A DNA stretch of 64,000 nucleotides from Dysidea avara (Eukaryota > Porifera > Demospongiae > Dictyoceratida > Dysideidae). Within the stretch, counting starts at the first letter, position 1; each line of letters begins with the position of its first letter. The position numbers and the translations under genes are program-made. This document shows positions 35,900-47,706 of this stretch, one piece after another. The stretch is from assembly GCF_963678975.1 (NCBI RefSeq), contig NC_089274.1, positions 24,961,053 to 25,025,052 on the forward strand, written 5' to 3'. The notes under the pieces are model-generated. The model did no database searches. It was not told the DNA's origin and worked only from the letters and a program-made list of their open reading frames with translations.

Positions 35900-38110
35900 T
35901 ATTATTATTATTATTATAGGCTTTACAGCACAACATACAAGGGACTACGAAGTAAGTCATGCACATTCAGTGCAGTATGTATGAAAGTAAATGTGTTGAG
36001 GGTCTGGCAGAAATTACTTTTGCCAGCCTTAATTAATTTCAGTAAATTAACAAACTAGTCTGAAGACAAGAAAATAATGATTTGATTAGTTACGTACTCA
36101 ACTTGAACGATACACTCTTTGTTCTTCATTCAGGTCGTCAAACATGAACCTCATGTTCCAAAAGAAAATTACTTTTAATGCTGAAATAAATACTGCAAGT
36201 GCTCAGATATTGTTTAGGATGTTGGTATTGAAATTAAGGTCACAAGATCCATGTTAGCCAGCTCATGTGATACATTTGTTACCTAACAATAACATCACGA
36301 AGGCTGTGGAATTTGATTTGTGAAATTTTAATGTGCTTTGACATGAGTACTTCTATATGACATGTTGATCATTATTGTTACTTGTAAAAATAGTGATGTA
36401 AAAATAGTGAAATTCCTTCTCCCTAGTGGATCTATAAGGAGTATTATCCTCAGTGGTGTCACCATTGTACGGAACTGTCTTCACGTACATACTGCAAATT
36501 AGTTTATAGTATTCTGTTTTATTTCATCAAAATTAGGATTTTACCGTTGATTACTATTGACAGTTTCAGACACATTATCTGTTTTGTGTCTCGAGTGTTT
36601 GGTTTGCCTTTAATGTTGTACAGTATGGCTGTTTGTAACAGCATGTGTTTGCATGCACTGGTAATGAAAAACGGCTTTGCCAGTTATGATGCAGTTACAT
36701 TATTGTACGTGTACATATATTGTTTGCAGTATGATGTTAACTGACCTTCACTCTGGTAAACTACACAGATTCATCGTGAAGTTGATGTGAGTGATAGGGT
36801 AAGTACAGGGTCATAGTACAGGTCATTATAATGGTGTGAATATAGTTAGTGAGTGGGCAATATTACACTCCATTCCCAGTTTAGTAATACACAGTAAGTC
36901 TGACTATCACCAAAACATTACAAAGGGCAACTTGCACAGTGAAATCTCTCACCCTGATTTTATGAATACCACACACTAGATCAATTAAAGCTCAAAAAAT
37001 GTCAGGATGGTTAGCTCATCAACTTACAAAGTCTTATTAGGAAACTATGTCGATTATGCATGTGTTTAGGTTTCACTGTATCAGGAGCTCATGATCATAA
37101 GCGCCACAAGGCACGTGTGATATTCACACATTATTATAAACATGCTGCCATGTGACCACTACTCTATTATACACTCTACTCCATAGCCTATACATGACCA
37201 CTGGATGAAGTGACACAGCCGTGAGCAGTAATGATGCTAGCAGACAGACGGTTCCTCCTCCCAAGAGTACATTTATGAAATTGTATTTAGGTACACTTTA
37301 CTGAGGGATGAAGTTTAGTTGTTTTAGTTACATCATTTCTTTATACAATTATTGTGAGACACATTATTATTTTGATGGTTAGACGATTGTTGTTCTTAAT
37401 TCCTTTCTGGTCCGGCTTACACAGAGGATGTTACCTACACATGGACATAACTTATAGCATAGACCATAGGGTATGGAGTAAGCACTAAACTAAACTGAGT
37501 TACTTGCAAAGTGTTAAAGATGATTTCAAGTGTATGAAGGCTCTTGCTAATGGACACCATGTACTGTGTGTGGTACATGAAGCTGGGCTCAAACAAACTT
37601 TATAGGGGAAACAAAAAAGCTACAACTCAAAAGGACCAGTTGCAGTACAAAGAAAGCTGGGTTATCAGTAGATAACATGCATATCCTGTAAGCGGTATAT
37701 TTTGTACAGACCTTGTGGTTATCATCAAGACACTTCCTGTGTAGACCTAGAGAAATATTTAATGGGAAGTGTAAGCATTATTATATAACATGAAGTGTGA
37801 GCTGCTTCATTTGTAACTTCTGCATAATCATAGACTTGATCACAGTAACCTGTTCATAAATTAGGTTGACTCGTTGAGGTCCAGTAGTTATAGTCTGTGT
37901 ATATGTCATATGGTAGTGTCTGCTATTGACACCCGACAACTTGATGTAGTAAACTAAATCTGTAAACATATTGGAATATAATTAGGGGATTGGTCGTGTA
38001 ATGTACCCTCTAGTACTTTAGAACCAGTCCCTTGACTTATCACATGCAATAATAACTTTTAATAGTAACAAATAAAACTGATAACACAACCACATGACAA
38101 CTAACTAATA
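35900..38110. other. Interior of the long inverted repeat, no gene seen
   Basis: An (ATT)n run lies at 35898-35918. The remainder is AT-rich with only short frames and no domain or repeat that I recognise. Confidence 0.4.
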
Positions 38111-38118
38111 GATACTGT

Positions 38119-38367
38119 CAGGAGCTTATGAGCCGCCGAAGGCGGCGAAGGAGCATGAAACTTACGTAGCCTGCTGGGTGCCATCAAAATCCAAATTCAT
38201 TAGCGATTAGTTTCCATATAAGGAAAGTAAAATCTCATTAATCGATGCTGTATACTAATTGTGTGCGACACTCGTAGCAATTTATTCAAAAAACGTGACG
38301 TAATTTGGATTGTGATGGAACCGAGTTTCATGCTCCTTCGCCGCCTTTGGTGGCTCATAAGCTCCTG
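38119..38367. mobile_element. MITE with 7-bp target duplication
   Basis: Inverted ends start CAGGAGCTTATGAGCC and extend about 48 bases to GGAGCATGAAACT. ATACTGT flanks both ends (38112-38118 and 38368-38374). The 249-bp element has a small GC palindrome (GCCGCCGAAGGCGGC) inside each arm. The superfamily is uncertain because a 7-base duplication does not fit the common groups. Confidence 0.8.
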
Positions 38368-39048
38368 ATACTGTATATACAAGTGGTAACCATTAATGAT
38401 GTCATACAAAACCTAATAACTACAACATGATTAAGTAATAAAAGTCTTGAGTTCAGTACAGGTCACATGTTACACAAGACCTAATGTGGACACAACTATT
38501 GTACACTATCATATCACATAAATATCGTACACACACATAAAGCAAAGTCTTTGACTACTGTGCTAGCACAGTCATCCCTACCTGGTGACTCAGAGCAGGG
38601 ACATCTGTGGAAGTTTTCAGTATGTAATTATTACAAACGAAAGACATCATCACTGGTTCCAAGTAGATGGTATTATGGTTGTAAGTACAAAATCCATCTG
38701 CAATGATGAAATAAATAATATTATGTATCTAGATATCTACAATGCTTAGCTTCCAATAGGCACATTTTATTATCGGGATCTGGTGGTGAATAATCCCTGT
38801 GTGGAAACTATATTGGGAGTTGCGTTTTCAGGGGTATGATTGTATTGGTAGGGGCCTGTAAAGGGACATTCTAAAAGTATACACTATCAACTGTACACTA
38901 TCAAGAGACTGAATGTTCAGTGCCCTTTATACGGAGGTCCTTTTAGAGAGGTTCCACTGTAGTTGCTTATACTTCATAACACCTCACTTAGAAGCCATGT
39001 GTTTAATAAGACTACTTTGATATAGTGGCCACCTCCAAACATAGCTAC

Positions 39049-39232
39049 CGTATGCAAGGAAATTTTGATGTAAGAAAAATTTGACGAATTCACACTTCAG
39101 CAGATTTGACGAATAAAATGTTGACGAAAATCAAGAAATTGTAGACAAAACCTGTACTTTTAAAGGTGCTTATAAACATATGAATTTGTCGATTCATCAA
39201 ATTTTTCTGACATCAAAATTTCCTTGCATACG
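39049..39232. mobile_element. Short MITE with about 42-bp inverted ends
   Basis: CGTATGCAAGGAAATTTTGA at the left is inverted at the right (TCAAAATTTCCTTGCATACG). The arms continue through GAAAAATTTGACGAATC-like sequence. There is no coding content. Confidence 0.8.
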
Positions 39233-40344
39233 TTAATGTGTATGGGACATACTGCTCCATTGTTGAGGCCATAATATAACCCTAGCCACATGACTCTATT
39301 AGTGAGGTTCATTCAATGCATGCCAACTGTATTTAATTAAGGTAACACCCAGCACATTTTTAGCCAGCATTTCTTTAATACTTCTTTCAAAAGTAATAAT
39401 TGTTTATGGTGCTACAGTACCATATATAGCATTACAACATACAGATAGTTTACATAAGTTAGTGCAAAAACATTAGGGAATGGAATTACTATAATCAGCT
39501 CCTAGCATATTTTAATCTTGGAGGATAGTAGACAATAAGTGACCCGCTGAGCAAAAAAATGACTTGTCTGCATTTTCTTGAATTTCTGACTTTATTAGTT
39601 GGAAAACCAATGGGCTGTTAGTTTCAGCATTATCCGGTAAGTAATTTCGGAGTTGTAGCAATAGACATCAAGAAGGGCAAAACAATTGACTTGTACAGAA
39701 ATTTACAGGCACTTTGTTTAATCGATCACAAGTCTTGAGTACAATAGGCTACAGAGTTGGGACTTGTGTCATTCTATTCACCATGAACTGGGGGCATTCA
39801 TCAAGGTACAGTTGTATACATCGATGCTATTAAGCAAGAAGCTTTGAAACAGCAATGATAAAATTATGTTATACCGCAATGTAATCAAATGCACATAACT
39901 CATGCTTGTTTCATGGGAGAAAAAAACAACAAATTATTCTTATTCTCAGTGACTGCTGCTCATCATATTGCTTTCTATTACACAATAATATAAGCTGAGT
40001 AGTGTACGAATGCGAGTGTGTATGAGGTTTGAACTGTACCAGATACTACCCAACTCAATGACAAAGAAAAAGAAGTGCTGTGGCCACACACACCACAGAG
40101 ACTGTTTAGGGAAATTGGAAGACTTCCAACAACTATTTACCTCCTTAAAAGACTAGCGCAAATGTTAGAATGCTGCAGGTAATTTATCCTGACTATTTTG
40201 TATTAGGGTTAAGACAATAACTTTTGGATGCTGCTTTACCCCACCAAAGCTTCATTACCACGGATACTAACAAGTTAAACCAGTTGCACAAGTATAGTCA
40301 CTCCTTGTGGGAGCTGCCATTTACATATTTTTTGGTTAGTTATA

Positions 40345-40509
40345 CAGTGAAACCCCTGTGTATTAATACCGAACAAGTGTCCAGATTATCGAGGTGTCCT
40401 GATTTTCCAGGTCAGATTGCATGCAAACGGACATTTTGAGACAATTACCATGCATCCAGGTTATACAGGTGTACTCATTTTCAAGTGTCCTGATTAACAG
40501 GTTCCACTG
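40345..40509. mobile_element. Pogo-like MITE
   Basis: CAGTGAAACCCCTGTGTATTAAT at the left is inverted as CTGATTAACAGGTTCCACTG at the right, with TA at both flanks. This is the familiar invertebrate pogo/Tigger-type end. It lies in extra DNA of the right arm of the long inverted repeat. Confidence 0.75.
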
Positions 40510-41336
40510 TATGTTTAAACAATGGTTGTACTGGAGCTATAATGAAGTGTACGAGTTTGTACTACAGTGTACAGTACCCCTAATAACCATCAGCTGTGTG
40601 CATTAATTGTTGACATGACATTTGTAACAAAGCTTTGGTAACATTTTCAAGAGTTTTGGAGGATGTATCTGTACATTCGTTCCAACCCTACATTGTATCT
40701 CCAAAAACTCATCTTGCAGCACATCAATTGGAATCACCAATGTGCGACATATGTACATAGCATGATAAAATTAAAGTGATGACCTTAAGAATCATTGCCT
40801 GCTCTATTATGCCAAACTCAGACATTACAACACTTCCCTTAGCCAAGCCTCTAAGTTGATTACACCTGTATAAGCCAAGGCAGATTGTGCAAGTTAAACC
40901 ATGGCTACAAAGGGTCTGTCACAGTATAGACTATATTTAAATAATGCCCCCAGGGTAAATTACCGTGTAGTACACGTTTCGTACAAAAAAGTAACGTACC
41001 TCACATCCTGAAAGTTGAATATATCTTCTCTTTTGTGTCCAAGCTTGTGGTTGTGTGTCTCGTATTATTGATCTTTATAGGCGCACATTAATATCTGATT
41101 AATTATTTTTATAAAAGCACCTGAGGCGCTTATGGACTCAACATGGGTGAACAAAACGATAGCCCGATTGGACAATCCACCGGTAATTATTTTCAGAGGC
41201 GCTAACTAATTTGAGTAATTTCATTGGGAGATCAGAAAAACAACAACAACAAATGCAAGTGATTTGAGCAGCATGTAGCTAAACGTCATTTTACCTGGAC
41301 AACTACTTCAGATTGTAGGCTAAGGGTATACATTCA

Positions 41337-41849
41337 ATGCTAAAAAACATTGTGATATACAACACCAAGTGCCCATCTATCACCCTCCTAGAGTTAACCT
41401 GCCCTCTGGACTCCAGTCAGCATATTCAGGCCGTCCGCGATAGGAAGCAGAATAAAGTGGAGTATCTCCAATTTTTAGCTGAATTTGACCATCTAAACAT
41501 CTCTAACTATTATGACACAATTGAGATATCTGTCCTAGGCCATTACCAACCATCCACAATCACGAATCTACTGAATTTATTAACTTTTCTCCATCCTGTA
41601 GTGAAACCATCAAGGTCAGCCATCAAGAAACTTCTAGATACTGCTGCATGCTTCTGCCAGTATGTTGGCATCCAGGAGAATATTCTTGGCGAAGGACTGT
41701 AGGGAGTGGAACCCTAATTAAGTAACATCCATATAATTGTATTTTTTTGTATTTTCCCTTGCCATGCCCACATTAGTTCCATTTGTGATCGCATGTTGAC
41801 CGAGGGCCCACATGCGTATTTATTTGCACATATTTTCATCATTTGTGAT
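41337..41849 (+). pseudogene. 3' fragment of a REL-endonuclease LINE
   Basis: The 121-residue frame at 41337-41702 (NIVIYNTK, LLELTCPLDSS, RDRKQNKVEYLQFLAEFD, EISVLGHY) aligns with the last 120 residues of the LINE at 44381-47706. Its 3' untranslated region also matches (CTTGCCATGCCCAC..GATCGCATGT..CATCATTTGTGATGG). It is a 5'-truncated copy in the opposite orientation. Confidence 0.8.
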
Positions 41850-42335
41850 GGTTTCTCTCTCTAATAAACATGAAGACTGGGCTGCATATTGTTCTGCAAG
41901 AAATGAAGTGAATAATAAACTGGAGTTAGCACACTCTTCCTACTGTAGAAGAATGTTTGATGATTCTTTTCTGGCAATCGCAGACAGTTTTGAAAGTACA
42001 TCAAAGCCAAATGCAAAGATTCATCAGGAATTTTTCCTTTACTTGTGAATGGTTCCATAGTATCTGATCCACAGGGAAAAGCTGCTGCTTTAAGTGATCA
42101 ATTCCAGTCTGTATTTACCCTAGAGGACACATCAAATATACCTAAATTGGATGACAACAGTTTTATTACTCCTATGCCAGCAATTTCTTTTTCAACCAGT
42201 GGTATACAAACTTTGTTACATAACCTCGACCCAAACAAGGCTCAAGGCCCCGATAAGATTGCCCCCTTTGTGTTAAAGAACTGTGCTGCAGAAATAGCTC
42301 CCATAGTGATTGTAATACTGAATTCTGAGCAGTGT
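41850..42335 (+). pseudogene. LINE RT fragment (Jockey/CR1-like N-terminal part)
   Basis: Two frames give HEDWAAYCSARNEVNNKLEL..YCRRMF and then GKAAALSDQFQSVFTLED, LLHNLDPNKAQGPDKIAPFVL, the region just before RT motif A of CR1/L2-type LINEs. They are joined by a frame change near 42045. The core RT is missing because the fragment ends at about 42335. Confidence 0.65.
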
Positions 42336-43395
42336 TAGATGGCGATTTACCTTTAAAAGGGCCATATTTCCATCGTAATCCAACATCAATCGTCCTCCAA
42401 TCAAAAAAACACATGGCAAAATCGAAATCAGCATATACGGTTTGCCCAGAACCACTTTCTTCGTCCTCATCAGCAGCAGATTCACGCGGGAACACTCAGA
42501 AACTTCGGCTATCACAGGTGCCACATTCTTCCAATTAGAATTACGTACGCAATTATTTGTATGGGCTCCCTATGGGGATTTTTATTTCTCAAACTTTGAT
42601 TTGCTGTATTTCAATAAATAGCTACCGCATAGATTTTAATCCAGTAAAGTGCAATACAAAGTACGAAGCATTGGCTACTATTTACTGGAACGGCAGCTTG
42701 TGAAACGTTTATTGAAGGTGTATAATTTAAGTAGCAAAAATATGTGTGAAAAATTGGTAGGTTGGAAATCGCTGCTATTATGCTACTTAAAGAACGTGAT
42801 GATATGGAAATTAATGCCTCGATATGGTTTCGTTGGATGAAGACAAGCAGCCTGATTGAAGATTAAAGAAAAGATAGGGCGTACACTCGTTGGAACCCCA
42901 AAAGGGGAATATACGGAGAATTTTTTATTAAAAAATCTCGGATACTGGAATGCCTATACTAATGGCACACCCATGCATCCACCACACTGCAACTCTAAGC
43001 TCTATTTAAAAAAAAGTAGTGCATGGTATCGCATGCGCAATACCGCTACGCCTTAATTCGCACTAAAAATACATGCAAGAAGTGCTGAAAGTTATGTAGC
43101 TACAATAATTATGTTGCATGCTGCGCATATACGTAGCTAGTTAATGCCATAGCTATAAATATTATATAGGGACGCTATATGCCCCTCTAAAACTATGCAT
43201 ACATACGCATGTATAGCTATGAGTGGCGAGGGCATAGCAGTAATCAAACTTTAAAAATATACATATACAACCTATATTATATATTGTAAAAAATTCACGT
43301 TATAGAAAAAAACAACCTATTGTTAAAAATAGCTATAAACCTAGATTACAAGCACCCTCGAGTAAACAGTCAGCAAACCGGCTTGCAGTCAGTCT
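42336..43395. other. Unassigned DNA between LINE fragment and VDE-like gene
   Basis: A minus-strand frame at about 42340-42495 encodes PRESAADEDEESGSGQTVYAD followed by FDFAMCFFDW; it looks protein-like but has no recognised family. The rest has only short frames. Confidence 0.3.
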
Positions 43396-44277
43396 TCAGA
43401 TTTTTCCATTGTTGCAGTTCGTAACTTGGTTGGAGCAAAAATCTTTTAAGTCAAGGCCGACAGTGCTTTGAAATGATTCCGCTATCTTAGTATATGCACT
43501 ACTGGGAAGGCTAGTACTACGTGCCATAACCATAGCTCCCTCGTAGTTCCAGTCCGCAACAGCACCACAGTAGTAGACCAGCACATATGACCCGTCATCA
43601 GCTTTATCTACGACCCACCATGTAGCATTGTTGGCTGCTCCTGCAAAGTCGTACGTGAATGTAAAGCCCTTTCCAGGTGGTTCAACAGGCATTTCAATTT
43701 TCAATGAAAAAGCTTTATGGGTACCATCAACAAGGGTCACAACAGATGATGAAGCAAACTGCCAAGTAGTGTCGCTCATTGATTCGAAATGCTGATGCGT
43801 GCAGGCGTAGCAATCAAAGACTGGATGATATCCACGAACTACCCACCAATCACCTTGAAGGTCTTTCACAGAAAGTTGCTTTGCTGGTTTTGCACTTGCC
43901 GCTCGACATGTGCTTGGTATGGGAGGAAGCTCCAAGCAATCGTTGCTGGCAGCGCAGGTCATGAATTTGTCGGAATTATCATCAGTATAAGTGAACTGGC
44001 ACTTACTCGTGCAATTTAGGACATCATATTTCCCCTTGGTGGTGTCTTCATCCCAATGAGCTATGCACGTAGCACCACATGTCAAAAAATCTTGACAATT
44101 CTTTTCTTTGCATGCTACCATTTCGCTGTAGCAGTTATCGTAGAGACAAAGCAGGTTGAAACCTCCTCCTGAAGCAAAAGGTACTGCAGCTACCGCTGAT
44201 ATTATAGCGGAAAAGGCAATGATCCACGCACAGCTTAGCCTCATGTTTCTGGTAGCTATATAGCTAGATTTGAACAA
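43396..44277 (-). CDS. Violaxanthin de-epoxidase-like secreted lipocalin
   Basis: An intact, intronless frame of 293 residues. A signal peptide is likely from Met12 (MRLSCAWIIAFSAIISAVAA). Residues 44-124 form a Cys-rich domain (Cys44, 49, 56, 61, 67, 71, 89, 93, 108, 114 and 124) with the spacing of plant VDE. The lipocalin domain follows: DLQGDWWVVRGYHPVFDCYAC matches the plant FNGKWYI..GLNPTFDAFDCQ block, and YVLVYYCG..WNYEGAMVMARSTSLP matches YIFVYYRG..WDGYGGAVVYTRSSVLP. The second Asp of the FDAFD motif is Ala here. Plant VDE de-epoxidises violaxanthin in the thylakoid lumen using ascorbate; this protein has a secretory signal and no transit peptide, so its substrate is unknown. It lacks the Glu-rich C-terminal region of plant VDE. 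It is embedded in transposon-rich DNA like the rest of the window, arguing against simple contamination. Gene transfer from an alga or old ancestry are both possible. Confidence 0.82.
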   Translation of the reverse strand: MFKSSYIATRNMRLSCAWIIAFSAIISAVAAVPFASGGGFNLLCLYDNCYSEMVACKEKNCQDFLTCGATCIAHWDEDTTKGKYDVLNCTSKCQFTYTDDNSDKFMTCAASNDCLELPPIPSTCRAASAKPAKQLSVKDLQGDWWVVRGYHPVFDCYACTHQHFESMSDTTWQFASSSVVTLVDGTHKAFSLKIEMPVEPPGKGFTFTYDFAGAANNATWWVVDKADDGSYVLVYYCGAVADWNYEGAMVMARSTSLPSSAYTKIAESFQSTVGLDLKDFCSNQVTNCNNGKI

Positions 44278-44380
44278 CTATGGTCTAGTCTATCTTGATA
44301 CTTTCACCAACTTTATCCACCAGCTTTTGAGTGCCGCACGATCATTTAACCGTTTATATAGGCGATGTGTTATATAATAG

Positions 44381-47300
44381 GTTTTTTTTTTTTTTTTTTT
44401 TTTAACCATCAGAATAATGATGAAATGACAAAATTACATACAGAGCCTCGGACACATGCGACTACAAAGATAAGATCCGCGTAGGCATGGCAAGGATACA
44501 TACAAAAATAATTAACTACAAAACTTAACTTAAAGTGTCCAGGTTGGATTACTACGTGCATAAAAGATTCTCTGAGAGGAAGTTATAGCCACAGCAGCTG
44601 CTCTATCAAGCAATGCTTTCGTCTTGGAAAAACTCAGATTTGAAACTCTTTTCATAGATGTTACTGTCTCTGTAAGGTAATGGCCAAGGCAACCAATTTC
44701 AACTGTGTGGTAATGACTAACAAAACCCAAGCGGTCAAGCTCAGCAATAATTTGCAGATATTCTGGCTTCTCCTGCTTACGTTCTCGTGCAGCAGAAAGG
44801 TCAGCACGAGAATTAAATGGGCAGGTAAGTTCCAGAAGTACAACAGATTTCATTTCTGCATTATATATAACAATGTCAGGTCGGTGATAACACACTAGTA
44901 CAGCAGGGGGAATGGTGGCAGGAGGAGAGTCAGACTCACGTTTGCCATCCAAATCAGCAAATATTTCTACATTATCCAAACAAGCCTGCAACTCAGACAT
45001 CAAACATAATAAAACAGCATCATGACGAAAAGTAAACCTGCCTTGCTGCAAAGCCACAGGACACCCATTTAGCACATGGTGACAAGTTGGACGAGGTGAC
45101 AAACAAAGTGAACAAGTTGCACCAGTTTGTATATGCCAGCGACGTAAATTTAACGGAGTTGGTAATGTATCTGATGAAGCTCGCAGCACAAACGAAAGCT
45201 GGCCTGGATGAAAACCCAACAGGAGTCGATTCCACAGCTTAGAGTCAGCTTCCAGAACAGCACTTGATTCAAATTTACATTGAACAGAGAGAGTGTCCAG
45301 CTTCTCTCTGCATAGTGTCAGTTCTCTAGAAATGGCAAGGTGTTTGCTAGCTGTGTAGAGCTTGCGAGCCGTAGGAATAGAGTCCAGTTGAGCTCTGGCT
45401 TCATTGAGTAACTCCTGATGAGAACTGTTAATCTGGAGGAAATTGGAGGAAAGATCCACTTGTAAGGCCAACTCCTTAATCATCGGATCTGATGAAGAGG
45501 AGATGTTGGCAAGTAAACTAAGTTTACACTGCTTTGAAATTGAACGCACACTAGGACAGCAAACACCTGGATAGTTCAAGATCACACGAGTGGCACTGCG
45601 AGGTAAACAGAGCCAACGTTTCAGGTATTTAGTAGCTAGATTTTCCATTTTATTGATAGTGGATGGTCCAACACTATCAACAGTGAGATGGAATCTGATG
45701 ATTGAGAGAACATAATTCCTATAAATCCATACTTGGTACTCAGGTCTTAATGGCAAACTATCAACTTTCTGTATAAGGTCAGAGAACCTAGCAAACATAG
45801 CTTTGCCAGAAGCACTTTTGGTAGCATGAGCAGAAACTCCAATCAACTTCCCCAAAAATTTGGTCGGGCCATCTAAGATAGTTTTGGTAGTACCACCAGA
45901 TAGAGTTATTCCACAAGAACAAAATTTTGTGCCATCAAACAATAAGGAAACACATTTAGATGGCTTCAGTTTTAAGCCAACATCACCAGCTTTCGAGTCT
46001 ATTTCAGTTAGCACTTTAGTGTGAACTTCTTTAGATGTAGAGATTAAAGTTGCATCATCGGCATATGCCTTGATAGAATGTTCTGAAGATGTAGCGATCT
46101 TAAGCTCTGATTTCCATCGAGGCTTCAACTGTTTAGGTCCTGTTGACAGTGAAACAAACCGAGCTGAACGCTTGTTACAGGGTAGCCATTCAACTTCTTC
46201 AAGCAAGACAATTTCAGAAACAATCACTGAAGAAGTATCATCATAGACTACTTTACATGAACCATCCAGGTTGTATTCACTAACTTGTGCCTTGTACCAC
46301 CCCGGGAGTTCATCACCTGGTTCCAACCATTTAATGTAAATATATGCTCCAACTGGAGGGAGGTCGGAAGAGTTAGGGATCGACAACTGAAAAAGGAAAC
46401 CATGGCCTTTGTTCAAATCTTCTGCTAACTTCAGTAGAGGATTAAACGTGAGAATAAATATTATGGGAGACATAGTGTCTCCTTGAAACACTCCACGGCG
46501 AATAGAAATTGGTGGAGTCGTCCACTGATGGCATTGAATAGTAGCAGACAAATGTGAGTAAACAGATTTAATGTATGAAACATATGGAGCTGGGACCTGA
46601 ACTCCTTCCAACATGTCAAATATGTACTGGTGAGGGACAGACCCAAATGCATTCTGAAGGTCAATAAATGTCATCATCAACGGTGATTTAGAGGAGATAG
46701 CCTTTTCTATGATGTTAGAAACAGAATAAATGTGTTCAAAAATTCCAGGAAACCTGCAGATAAAGCCCTTTTGTACAGATGTATCAATAACATTGTTAGT
46801 AATAAGATAATGCTCCAGTCACTGACTAATGATCTTGTGGAACAATTTACCCACCACGGAGGTAAGAGCAATTGGCCTGAAGTTCTTAGGATCATCTGTA
46901 GCATTCTGCTTATACAATAACTTAATCCTAGCAGCAGACCACATAGGTGGAGAAGTTTTAGATTTTAACAGCTTATTAAATAAGGTGGCTAGAAAATGGT
47001 GAGACGCTGGTAAATTCTTGAGGTGGAAATATGTGATGTTGTTAGGACCTGGAGATGACTTAGCTGAGCAGCGGCCAAGGGTTCCCTTGACAATTCCAGG
47101 AGTAATGGCAGAATCATTAAATGGCACATTGAAGGAATCTGGAAGACTCTTTAGTACCCACTCAGGGAGACCAGTGTAAGAGACACTGCCTTCAGCATAG
47201 GTTTCAGTAAAATATCCAACTGCAGTGGACATAGGAAAAGTAGGCTCACACGAGTCCTTGGATGGAAAACACTGATCATGGGCATATGCCCAAGGGTTCT

Positions 47301-47706
47301 GTCGAAAACGTCTCTCATTTCGAAGTACTTTCCTGTCGTTCTCAAACTTTCGAAAACAGCGGAGGCTTTTATTGTGAGCACGCATCACGGTCAAGAATGA
47401 TCTAGGATTGGTGGATAACTGATGACGGTGATTACGTTTCATAGCGGCCAGTTCAGAAACGGTAGACTCAATTTTCCTTACACGATGCTTTCCATGATGG
47501 CCGTGGGAGCGTAAAACATCAAATTCTAATAAGAGCTCACTCAGTATCTCAGAAAATCTTAATGCTGCAGTTCCAGAATCACAAATCTCGTTGCTAAGGT
47601 TAAAGTGAAGATCATTCAACCTTTGGCGAAGTTGTTCATCAATAATAGTCCAGTCAGGAGAAGTGGCACATTGCCAGGGGGGAGTAGCGCTACGCGCGAG
47701 CATCAC
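44381..47706 (-). mobile_element. REL-endonuclease non-LTR retrotransposon, nearly intact
   Basis: One minus-strand frame runs from 47706 to 44530 (about 1,058 residues) broken by a single TGA at 46817-46819, where a CGA (Arg) is expected. The RT motifs are AARIKLLYKQNATDDPKNFRP, TFIDLQNAFGSVPH (motif A), RRGVFQGDTMSPIIF (motif B) and KAYADDATL (motif C, intact). After a thumb region comes a CCHC knuckle (CSLCLSPRPTCHHVLNGC), then RPDIVIYN and LLELTCPF..ERKQEKPEYL, a PD-(D/E)xK restriction-like endonuclease as in R2/NeSL-type LINEs. Between motifs B and C lies an unusual insertion of about 60-90 residues (46177-46360). The 3' UTR ends in a poly(A) tail (T23 at 44381-44403). The 5' end is unclear: no N-terminal zinc fingers are seen, so it may be 5'-truncated near 47706. 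A 3' fragment of the family lies at 41337. Confidence 0.85.

Larger units (their letters stand above)
34540..41163. repeat. 6.6 kb structure with about 0.8 kb inverted arms
   Basis: The left arm 34540-35365 is inverted at 39950-41163. Matching landmarks are TATCGTTTTGTTCACCCATG (34540) with its complement ending at 41163, AAGCGCCTCAGGCGCTT with a one-base variant on the right, the tract around GAGCAGGCAATGATTCTTAAG (34986), and GTAGTAGAAAGCAATGTGATG (35330) with its complement at about 39955. The right arm is longer because about 485 bases (40200-40685), including a pogo-like MITE, are inserted. The 4.6 kb interior holds two other MITEs and no recognisable transposase. It could be an inverted segmental duplication or a long-TIR element that lost its genes. 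Confidence 0.75.

Noticed and set aside
34540-41163. Polinton or other large capsid-bearing element suggested by long inverted ends
   Set aside because: The interior shows no polymerase, capsid, ATPase or integrase sequence.
43396-44277. Algal or bacterial contamination as source of the VDE-like gene
   Set aside because: Flanking repeats on both sides are the same families found through the window, and the contig is continuous; read-level proof is not available here.
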